Below are positions 54,031 to 64,000 of a DNA stretch of 64,000 nt, piece after piece (within the stretch, counting starts at the first letter, position 1; every line of letters begins with the position of its first letter). The DNA is taken from NCBI RefSeq assembly GCF_017948265.1, contig NZ_CP072852.1, positions 248,001 through 312,000 of the forward strand. Direction: 5' to 3'. The stretch is from Rhodoferax sp. PAMC 29310. Its GTDB lineage: Bacteria > Pseudomonadota > Gammaproteobacteria > Burkholderiales > Burkholderiaceae_C. The translations under genes were made by a program, and so were the position numbers. Under the pieces are notes generated by a model. That model saw only the letters and a program-made list of their open reading frames with translations, made no database searches and had not been told where the DNA came from.

Positions 54031-55644
54031 TTACAACCCCGGTTCGCGCAACAGCAGGTCTTTGATCAGGTCGATCTGGGCTTCTGCTTTGATGAGTTCT
54101 TCTTGCAACATGTGCTGGCGGGCAGCGTATTCTTGGTTGTCGGCTTCCAGTTGTTGTAGGCGTTGCAGATTGCTGCCTGAATCTTTTTGCTGGGTTGCCA
54201 AGGCGGTTTGGCGCTCTGCGGCCAGTTTGGCTTGTTCATCGCGGGCAGCCGTTAACGCGGCTTTGTCGTTGGCAAGCGCGTCTCGTTGGGCGATGGCATC
54301 AATCTTTGCCTTGGCTTCAGCGTCACGCTGGTTAATCGCATCAGTTTTGGCCTTGGTCTCTGCATCGCGTTGGGCGTTCACTTCAGCTCGGGCTTTCACC
54401 TCTACGTCACGCTGCGCCAGTGCTTCGGCTTTGGCCTTGGCCTCGGCGTCCCGCTGGGAGATGGCTTCGACCCGGGCTTTAACTTCAGCCTCTTTTTGCA
54501 TGCCTAATTGGTCTCTAGCCCTTTCCAGCTCTTCGCTGTCAGCTATCAGTTTTACTTTCTCTTGGTGCAGTCTGTCTTGCTGGGTTTGTAGGGCTGTGAG
54601 CCCTGTTTGGCGCTCGGTTGCGAGTTTGGCTTGTTCGTCGCGGGCGGTGGTCAGAGCCGCTTTGTCTTTGGCCAGGGCATCACGCTGCGCAATGGCCTCC
54701 GACTTTGCCTTGGCTTCTGCGTCGCGCTGGGCGATGGCTTCGGTTTTAGCTTTGGTCTCGGCATCACGCTGCGCCAGTGCTTCTGCTTTTGCTTTGGCTT
54801 CTGACTCTTTTTGTATGCCTAATTGGTCTCTAGCCTTTGCCAAATCTGCGCTGTCAGCTATCAGTTTTGATTTTTCTTGTGCCAGGCTGTCGTGCTGGGT
54901 TTGCAGGGCCGTCAGTGCCGACTGGCTTTCTGTTGCGCGTTTGGTTTGTGCGTCGCGGGCGGCGGTCAGCTCCGCTTTGTCTTTGGCAATTTGTTGCGTG
55001 GGGTTGCGGACAAAGAGGGCTCGCACCATTTTGGGGTGGTTTTCTTCTTCCATGGCGACAAACTCCAGGCCGAAGGCTGCCAACTGCTCACGCAATGCCG
55101 GCAGGCTCGTGCCTTGGACGGCTGTGTTGGTGGGTATAGGGGCGTCTTTGAGTGCGCGCACCACCAATACGTCCCACCTATGGATGAGTTCGCCTGCACC
55201 TTTCAGCAACTCATCTGCGGGCAGGCAGTCAATCACAGCCCAGTTGTAGGCTGCTGCGCCGTCTGGCGTTTGCTCAAGCAGGGTTTGCAGTGTGATGGCT
55301 GGCAAGGTTTCAGCACGCAGCGCTTTGATGTTGGGCCACAACGCCTGCAGTGCCGCAGGCGCGCACAGGCCGCTCTCAAGCGACTGGCTCAGCGTGTAAA
55401 AGTCTGCGGTGCCAGGCTGGCCAGCTACCACTGCCTGCATGACTTGGCAACAGGCATGGTTGTGCAATTGGGCATTGAGGCGGGCGTGTTGCTGGGCATC
55501 TGCCTCTACCGCCAGCAAGCGTGGCATGCTGGCAAAAGGGTATTGCCGTGCATCGCCGCCAGCGCCAATGTGCACCAGGCCACGGGGGGGGGCAAGCTGC
55601 AAAAGGCATTGCAGCCAAACGTTGAGGTACGGGTAGCTGCTCAT
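54031..55644 (-). CDS. FkbM-like methyltransferase fused to a long repetitive coiled coil
   Basis: This is a 537-residue protein. Residues 1-215 resemble a divergent FkbM/SAM methyltransferase (LVHIGAGGDARQYPFASMPR with LLAVEADAQQHARL; ALRAETLPAITLQTLLEQTP; AVIDCLPADELLKGAGELI). The SAM loop and the usual KIDxEG are altered (VIDCLPADE). Residues about 217-485 are a continuous coiled coil with eight 14-residue units ending QRDA, in groups of three (282-323) and five (387-456). The tail is ELIKAEAQIDLIKDLLL. The architecture recalls WbdD-type capping enzymes whose coiled coil sets chain length. It overlaps the 689-residue gene at ATGA. Confidence 0.78.
   Translation of the reverse strand: MSSYPYLNVWLQCLLQLAPPRGLVHIGAGGDARQYPFASMPRLLAVEADAQQHARLNAQLHNHACCQVMQAVVAGQPGTADFYTLSQSLESGLCAPAALQALWPNIKALRAETLPAITLQTLLEQTPDGAAAYNWAVIDCLPADELLKGAGELIHRWDVLVVRALKDAPIPTNTAVQGTSLPALREQLAAFGLEFVAMEEENHPKMVRALFVRNPTQQIAKDKAELTAARDAQTKRATESQSALTALQTQHDSLAQEKSKLIADSADLAKARDQLGIQKESEAKAKAEALAQRDAETKAKTEAIAQRDAEAKAKSEAIAQRDALAKDKAALTTARDEQAKLATERQTGLTALQTQQDRLHQEKVKLIADSEELERARDQLGMQKEAEVKARVEAISQRDAEAKAKAEALAQRDVEVKARAEVNAQRDAETKAKTDAINQRDAEAKAKIDAIAQRDALANDKAALTAARDEQAKLAAERQTALATQQKDSGSNLQRLQQLEADNQEYAARQHMLQEELIKAEAQIDLIKDLLLREPGL
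54277..54801 (-). repeat. Coding 42-bp tandem repeats (14-residue coiled-coil units)
   Basis: Three units (54676-54801) and five units (54277-54486) of 42 bases encode E-x-K-A-K-x-E-A-x-A-Q-R-D-A variants. They are separated by a longer unit containing ALQTQ, EKVKLIADS and ARDQLG that itself also precedes the first group. The nested repeat gives exactly two heptads per unit. Confidence 0.88.
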
Positions 55645-57710
55645 GATTGTTTGACCAGTTTCACGGCGCGCAGGCGCAAGGCCAAGTGGCGATGGTCGTC
55701 AGAGCCGCGATCCCCTGGGCATACCGTCTGGGGAAACCGCAAGTTGACTTGCCAGGCTTGTTGGGCTGCCGCCTGGGAGATGTTGAGTGAAACCTTGCAA
55801 ATCAGCGGGTATTCGCCCTTGTAGAGCGGGTAAAAAACCTCAGCCGGCAGGGTCTGGCCCAAGGTTTCAACCACCAGTTCTGTGACGATGCCAAGGTTCA
55901 TGGCATCCACAATGTGAAGCTCCAGCGTGTAGTTGCCGGGCTGCACTGGCGGCATTTGCAGGGTGGACAAGGTCGCCGGGCCGGCCCAACGGCCATCAGA
56001 TTCAGCCGGGTACCAATTGCCGCCTGCTATGTCATGCTGCATGCTGATCAGCAGTTCTTGTGGCTGGTGCATGCGCCAGAAGTCGGTGACAAAGCTGGTG
56101 GCTTTGGTATTGTGGTTTTTCTCAAGCTCTTGGTAGCTCAAGAAGTAGTGCTCCAGCTCTTCTTGTACCTGGTGCAGTTGCAGCAGCAAGAGTTCGTTTT
56201 CTTGTTTGAACTCGGTGACCTCAGTGCCGACTGGCGCGGCCTGAGATAGCTGCACTTTTTGCTGGTCGAGTTGTTGGGCCAGTTGCGCCTTTTCAGCTTG
56301 CAGGGCGACTTGAGCATGACTGAGCGCAGACTTTTCTTTGCTGAGTTGGTCTTTTTGGGTTTGCAGCGCAGCAATGCTGGTTTGTAGCTCTGTGATGAGT
56401 TTGATGTTCTGCGCCTGGGTTTTTTGGGCGGTGTCTTGGATTTTTTGGGCTGATTCCAGTTGGTGTTGGCGATCCTGAAGCAACTTGACCTGGGTGTCGC
56501 GGGTACTCACAAGGTCGACCTTGGCTTTTGAAAGCGCATCGCGCTGCACCTGGGTGTTTGCCAGGTCTTTTTTGAGCTGATCTACCTCTCCGACCAAAGG
56601 GCTGAGGGCTTGATTTTGGAGGAAATGTGACTCGAGCTCTTCTTGCACCTGGTGCAGTTGCAGTAGCAAGAGTTCATTTTCTTGTTTGAGCCCGGCGGCT
56701 TCCGCGCTGGCCTGGGCTAGTTGATCAAGTTGGGGCTTTTCGGCCAACAATGCATCGCGTGCCTGGGTGAGCAGCGCATTTTCTTTGACCAGTTGGTCGC
56801 GCTGTGCCAGCAGCTCGGTCTTTGCCTTCGCTTCAATTATGAGTTGAGTACCTAATTGTTTCTGGGCGCTTACAGCATCAGCGCTGGTAGCTATCAGTTT
56901 TACATTTTCGTCGGCAAGCTGGACTAAATTGGAGCGAACCCGCGACCAGTCTGCCCAAGCATCACTGGCGCTTGGGGTAGCTTGTGTTTTGATGTCTGTG
57001 TCGGATTCGCCGGTCAGCAGTGCAGCCCCTTCAAGTTCCTGCTGCAGTGCCCAAGCAGGGTGCAGCGGGTCAATGAGTTGGTTGATCAGGTGGGCTTGCA
57101 GGTGCTGATAGTCTGGCTGGCTGGATGGGCTCATGGCAGAGGCATGCAGCCCGCTGAGTTGCCAGTGCGCTGCCACCGCAGGTAAGAAAAGTTGCGCTTG
57201 CTCAGTGGCTTGTTGGCTGTTAACCAGCAGGCAGTAGTCTGGGTGACGGTGCAGGTAGCGCAGCAGGGCGGTGTTCCAGCGCGCCCACTCATCGAGCGCG
57301 GCGTTGACTGTTTGAGCAGTGGGCTGGGTAGTTTGGCTTAGCACCTGCGCCAGGCAGTTGGCAGGCGAGTTGTAAACCAGCAGCAGTCTGACTTGGGAGT
57401 CAAAGTCGTGCCAAAAGTCCATCAACACCGCGCTTTGGGAGTCGGCCCAGCCCCAATTGGGGTGTTGCATATTGGTTAGAAACAGGTCTGTGGCCAGTTC
57501 GCTCCATAACTTGCCGGGCTGCACTTGCGCCAGTGGTGTATTGGCGTGCAGGTCTACTTCATGGCTGCGCAACAACTGCGCTTGCAGGGTTTGCGGGGTT
57601 AGGCCGGACTTGTTGCTGGCTTGGGTGCTGGCAACCCCGGCCTGGGTGAGCAGGCTTGCAACTGCCTGATAGCCAGAATATGGGCTACCAATGGTGAGAA
57701 TGACTTTCAT
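55641..57710 (-). CDS. Sulfotransferase-like P-loop domain, coiled coils and C-terminal beta domain
   Basis: This is a 689-residue protein. The N-terminal about 210 residues look like a degenerate sulfotransferase/P-loop fold (LTIGSPYSGYQAVASLLTQA; VRLLLVYNSPANCLAQVLSQ). Coiled coil spans about 265-530 with an exact 19-residue duplication (KQENELLLLQLHQVQEELE at 342-360 and 502-520). The C-terminus from about 540 is beta-rich (NWYPAESDGRWAGPATLSTL), perhaps carbohydrate binding. Catalytic ability is doubtful because the P-loop lacks the usual basic Arg/Lys. It lies between kpsT and the methyltransferase-coiled-coil gene, pointing to a role at the export step. Confidence 0.7.
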   Translation of the reverse strand: MKVILTIGSPYSGYQAVASLLTQAGVASTQASNKSGLTPQTLQAQLLRSHEVDLHANTPLAQVQPGKLWSELATDLFLTNMQHPNWGWADSQSAVLMDFWHDFDSQVRLLLVYNSPANCLAQVLSQTTQPTAQTVNAALDEWARWNTALLRYLHRHPDYCLLVNSQQATEQAQLFLPAVAAHWQLSGLHASAMSPSSQPDYQHLQAHLINQLIDPLHPAWALQQELEGAALLTGESDTDIKTQATPSASDAWADWSRVRSNLVQLADENVKLIATSADAVSAQKQLGTQLIIEAKAKTELLAQRDQLVKENALLTQARDALLAEKPQLDQLAQASAEAAGLKQENELLLLQLHQVQEELESHFLQNQALSPLVGEVDQLKKDLANTQVQRDALSKAKVDLVSTRDTQVKLLQDRQHQLESAQKIQDTAQKTQAQNIKLITELQTSIAALQTQKDQLSKEKSALSHAQVALQAEKAQLAQQLDQQKVQLSQAAPVGTEVTEFKQENELLLLQLHQVQEELEHYFLSYQELEKNHNTKATSFVTDFWRMHQPQELLISMQHDIAGGNWYPAESDGRWAGPATLSTLQMPPVQPGNYTLELHIVDAMNLGIVTELVVETLGQTLPAEVFYPLYKGEYPLICKVSLNISQAAAQQAWQVNLRFPQTVCPGDRGSDDHRHLALRLRAVKLVKQS
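56151..56687 (-). repeat. 57-bp duplicated coiled-coil segment
   Basis: The segments 56631-56687 and 56151-56207 encode the same 19 residues and differ at only a few bases. They lie 480 bases apart within one gene. Confidence 0.9.
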
Positions 57711-57742
57711 GGCGTGTGTGCTGTGTGATGGGGTCGATGGGG

Positions 57743-58387
57743 CTACTGGTGGTAGAACTGCAGAGCAGAATCTACGTCATTGAACTGGTGTAATTTGCCT
57801 TGCTGTAGTACAGCGGCACGCTGGCAGTGTTCTTTGATGTAGTTGTCGTTGTGGGAGACAAAGATCATGGCGCGGTCTTTGCGCTTTACAAACAACTCGT
57901 CGTGGCATTTTTGTTGGAAACGGCTGTCGCCCACGGCCACCACTTCGTCGATCAAGAAGCAATCAAAGTCAATCACCATGGAAATGGCAAACGCCAGGCG
58001 TGCGTTCATGCCAGAAGAATAGGTTTCAATAGGTTCGCGAAAATAACGACCCAGCTCTGCAAAGTCTTCAACAAAGGCAATTTTGTTTTCTATGGGTGTG
58101 CCATAGACCCGGCAAATGAATTTCAGGTTGTCCAGCCCGGTCAGCCGCCCCTGAAAACCACCACCAAAGGCCAAGGGCCACGATACGCTCATGCCGCGTT
58201 TGATGTAGCCATGAGTAGGCTGTTCAACGCCACCAATCAAGCGGATAAGCGTTGATTTTCCGGCACCGTTGCAGCCCAAGATGCCTACTTTTTCCCCGGG
58301 TGCAACGGTCATGTTGATGTCTTGCAGTACGGCCACCTCGCCATGGCGAGTAGGGTAGTGTTTGCTGACGTTGGTAATTTCAATCAC
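57743..58387 (-). CDS. kpsT: Capsule ABC exporter ATP-binding protein
   Basis: This 214-residue ATPase has Walker A LGCNGAGKSTLIRL, signature YSSGMNARLAFAISM and Walker B CFLIDEVVAVGD. It belongs to the KpsT/CtrD/BexA group and lacks the extra C-terminal sugar-binding domain of O-antigen Wzt proteins. It powers export of the lipid-linked polysaccharide. The GTG start at 58387 overlaps the kpsM stop (GTGA). Confidence 0.95.
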   Translation of the reverse strand: MIEITNVSKHYPTRHGEVAVLQDINMTVAPGEKVGILGCNGAGKSTLIRLIGGVEQPTHGYIKRGMSVSWPLAFGGGFQGRLTGLDNLKFICRVYGTPIENKIAFVEDFAELGRYFREPIETYSSGMNARLAFAISMVIDFDCFLIDEVVAVGDSRFQQKCHDELFVKRKDRAMIFVSHNDNYIKEHCQRAAVLQQGKLHQFNDVDSALQFYHQ

Positions 58388-59181
58388 TTGGGAGTCGCTG
58401 TCTGACTGATGATGCGGGTGTTGGCAAGGCCAAGCAACGTGAGTATGGCGTTGACAATGGCCATGTAAACCATGTCGTAGTGGGCATGAATGGCCGAGCC
58501 AAAGTAACCCTCGCGCAGAATCTCAACACCATGCACCATAGGCAGCAACAAGATGATGTCTTGCGCGTTTTTTGGCAACGCGTCCACCAGGAACCCCGCA
58601 CCAGACAACGGAAACAGCAGATAGGAGGCCGGGTGCCAGGTTTTTTCAATCACCTCTGTGCGCTCGCTCATGGCACCCAGAAAAATCGCCAAGGCAGTGC
58701 CAAACCAAGCCAGCATGAACCAGCCAAACAGCACTTTCAAAATATCTTCTGGCAGCGACATCCAGCCAAGAAACGTGAAGAGTGACGACAGCACAATGAA
58801 TGACATGGTGGCGCCCAACACCTCAAGTGTCAGGCGTGCCAAAAAGACATCAATGGCGCGTACATTGCGGTGGTACATCAACTGCATGTTGGGCCCAAGG
58901 CCACCAATGGTGCGGCCAGGCATATTGCGCCAGAGCAAGACCGACGAGTAACCTGTGACAGCAAACGCCGCAATAGGCAAGTTGGATCCGTGCCCCGCGC
59001 CAGAAAAAGTCCACAGCGCAGTCACACCGACCGTGAAAATCATGGGTTCAATAAACAACCACAAGAACCCGATGTTGTGGCGGCCATAGCGGGTCAAACT
59101 CTCGCGAATTAATAGCGCGCCAATCACCCGGCGCTGAATAGCCCAGGAGTGCAGCAGTGTGGAACGGTGTGTGCCTCGCAT
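58384..59181 (-). CDS. kpsM: Capsule ABC exporter permease
   Basis: This 265-residue inner-membrane protein of the ABC-2 type has an amphipathic N-terminus (LLIRESLTRYGRHNIGFLWL), six predicted helices and FIEPMIFTVGVTALWTFSGA, matching KpsM/CtrC. It pairs with KpsT to move lipid-linked capsule across the inner membrane. It overlaps kpsT by four bases and follows kpsE by 17 bases. Confidence 0.95.
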   Translation of the reverse strand: MRGTHRSTLLHSWAIQRRVIGALLIRESLTRYGRHNIGFLWLFIEPMIFTVGVTALWTFSGAGHGSNLPIAAFAVTGYSSVLLWRNMPGRTIGGLGPNMQLMYHRNVRAIDVFLARLTLEVLGATMSFIVLSSLFTFLGWMSLPEDILKVLFGWFMLAWFGTALAIFLGAMSERTEVIEKTWHPASYLLFPLSGAGFLVDALPKNAQDIILLLPMVHGVEILREGYFGSAIHAHYDMVYMAIVNAILTLLGLANTRIISQTATPK

Positions 59182-59198
59182 AGTGAGTGGCTCTGGTG

Positions 59199-60308
59199 TC
59201 AGTCCTGGTGCTCACGCACACCGGCTACCAGCATGCCCAACACGCCCCAGGCCAGAAGGCCAAACATGAAGGTGGCAAAGATGCTGCGCAACCTCCGTGG
59301 CTCGGTGGCAATGTCTGGCGTGCTGGGCTGCACGATGCGCTCAAGGTACACCTGTTGGCGCAAGGCTTCATTGCGGGCGCTTTCCAGCGACACCATGGCA
59401 CTGGCAAGTTGCTTTTCCGCGAGGTCACGGTCAATGGCCAGGCGCTGGTAGTCGGTGGCTTTGTTGACCAGTGATTTTTGGTTGCCGTTGATGTTGGCGT
59501 TTTCTTTTTGAATTTCTGCGCGCAGTACCTTGGCGCGGTTTTGCATGGCGGGAATTTGCGGGTTGGCAGGAGTAAACGCGTTGAGCTGAGCCAACTGGGT
59601 GGTGGTGGCCAGCAGGTCGTCTTGCAGTTTGGTGATTTGCAGCAGCTGGGCGGTGGCTTGTCGCTCGGGGTCGATCACGCCGTTGCTGTTGCGGAAGGCG
59701 GTGAGCTGTAGCCCGGCCGCCTTGGCTTTGGCTGCGGTCTGGGCGACTTCGGCGGTTGCAAACTTGATCATGTCCTGGCGGCCACGTTCGTTGATTTGGT
59801 TGACCAGGGTTTCACTGAGCTCCAGCAACTTTCTGTTGGCGTTAACTGCTGCTTCTGCGCTGAAGGCGCGGGTGGTCAGGGTGGAGATGGATGAGGTGCT
59901 GTCGGTTTGTACTAATACCTTCTTCTGGTAGTAGCGGTGCAGTGCCTCAAAGCTGTTGTCACCATCGATTGCGCCAAAGCGGCTGAACAGGTCAACGCTT
60001 GGGCTGCCAAAAGCCTTGCCAAGGCCGAGTTCATCGTTCAAGGCTTTGAGCGCATCGCGCGAAAGCACGTAGTCTTGCACGGTATAGGTATCGCCCTGGT
60101 TGCTGGAGAACCCCGCGCCTTTCAACACCAGTCCCAATGGTGAAGCGGCTTGTTTTTCTGGGCTACGTACGACAAAGCGGCTTTCGCTGATGTAAACATC
60201 TGATGCCATGAGGCCGAAGTAAACCAAGGCGAGCAAGGTGGGCCCGGCAACCGTGAGCCAGAACAAGCCGTTGAAGCTGCGTGCCCGTTTTTTCAGTTTT
60301 TGAATCAT
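59199..60308 (-). CDS. kpsE: Capsule export inner-membrane/periplasmic adaptor (KpsE/BexC/CtrB type)
   Basis: ATG 60308 gives 369 residues (MIQKLKKRARSFNGLFWLTV). There is one N-terminal membrane helix (LTVAGPTLLALVYFGLMASD), a periplasmic region with YISESRFVVRSPEKQAASPL typical of the Wzz/PCP3 fold, long coiled coils (about 140-300), and a second helix near the C-terminus (FATFMFGLLAWGVLGMLVAG). These proteins bridge the ABC transporter and the outer-membrane channel. An upstream start at 60380 would overlap the neighbouring gene and is unlikely. Confidence 0.94.
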   Translation of the reverse strand: MIQKLKKRARSFNGLFWLTVAGPTLLALVYFGLMASDVYISESRFVVRSPEKQAASPLGLVLKGAGFSSNQGDTYTVQDYVLSRDALKALNDELGLGKAFGSPSVDLFSRFGAIDGDNSFEALHRYYQKKVLVQTDSTSSISTLTTRAFSAEAAVNANRKLLELSETLVNQINERGRQDMIKFATAEVAQTAAKAKAAGLQLTAFRNSNGVIDPERQATAQLLQITKLQDDLLATTTQLAQLNAFTPANPQIPAMQNRAKVLRAEIQKENANINGNQKSLVNKATDYQRLAIDRDLAEKQLASAMVSLESARNEALRQQVYLERIVQPSTPDIATEPRRLRSIFATFMFGLLAWGVLGMLVAGVREHQD

Positions 60309-60348
60309 TGTGTGAATTGCGCGAAAATTTTGCGTTGTAGTTGTTGGG

Positions 60349-64000
<3,652 letters not shown>

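Noticed and set aside
54002..55249. 415-codon plus-strand ORF
   Set aside because: It is the antisense shadow of the repetitive coiled-coil coding sequence and gives a Ser/Ala/Leu-rich repeat product without start signals.

Overview
The window reads as a chromosomal segment of a betaproteobacterium of the order Burkholderiales, most likely Comamonadaceae (Rhodoferax/Polaromonas-like). This rests on protein recognition and gene order: the ilvB-ilvH-ilvC-pssA-leuA row, an RpoD with a long Lys/Ala-rich N-terminus next to dnaG, and generally GC-rich codon use. No database search was possible.

Bases 1-21,300 are housekeeping. In order they hold: a wax-ester/diacylglycerol acyltransferase cut by the window start; a PF04339 GNAT-like protein; nadE and glnB; an RDD membrane protein; the branched-chain amino acid genes ilvBHC, pssA and leuA; a PBP7-type endopeptidase; an IclR regulator; rpoD and dnaG; gamma-glutamyltransferase; an SDR dehydrogenase; and tRNA-Val(GAC). 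leuA is preceded by what looks like a classical attenuator, with a short leader ORF and mutually exclusive hairpins. rpoD has a very good sigma-70 promoter.

Bases 21,283-about 29,900 are an integrated element abutting the 3' end of tRNA-Val. All its genes are on the minus strand: a small protein coupled to a tyrosine integrase, a 56-residue excisionase-like protein, a family A DNA polymerase, and a toprim-type primase-helicase with two unknowns. Two families of direct repeats fill the 1 kb upstream of the primase-helicase. The far attachment site was not found and no virion or cargo genes are visible.

Bases 30,103-64,000 are a large capsule locus with an ABC-transporter export system (KpsE/M/T, a KpsD/Wza-type lipoprotein, KpsS). 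It combines several layers. (1) Lipid synthesis: a polyketide/fatty-acid synthase-like protein (RkpA-like, running off the window) and an alpha-oxoamine synthase (RkpG-like), with an SDR and a sulfatase-fold transferase elsewhere in the locus. (2) Glycan assembly: GT4 and GT2 glycosyltransferases, an FkbM methyltransferase and an RgpF-HAD fusion. (3) A complete PAPS supply and disposal set (cysD, cysNC, cysQ, a TauE/SafE permease) beside two sulfotransferase-like genes, which strongly suggests a sulfated capsule. (4) Three proteins with long coiled coils fused to methyltransferase or sulfotransferase-like domains, which may be chain-length rulers or scaffolds. An AT-rich block (about 47,950-53,100) inside this otherwise GC-rich operon looks recently acquired. 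Genes from 64,000 down to 40,812 are tightly packed on the minus strand with many stop/start overlaps, consistent with one long operon.
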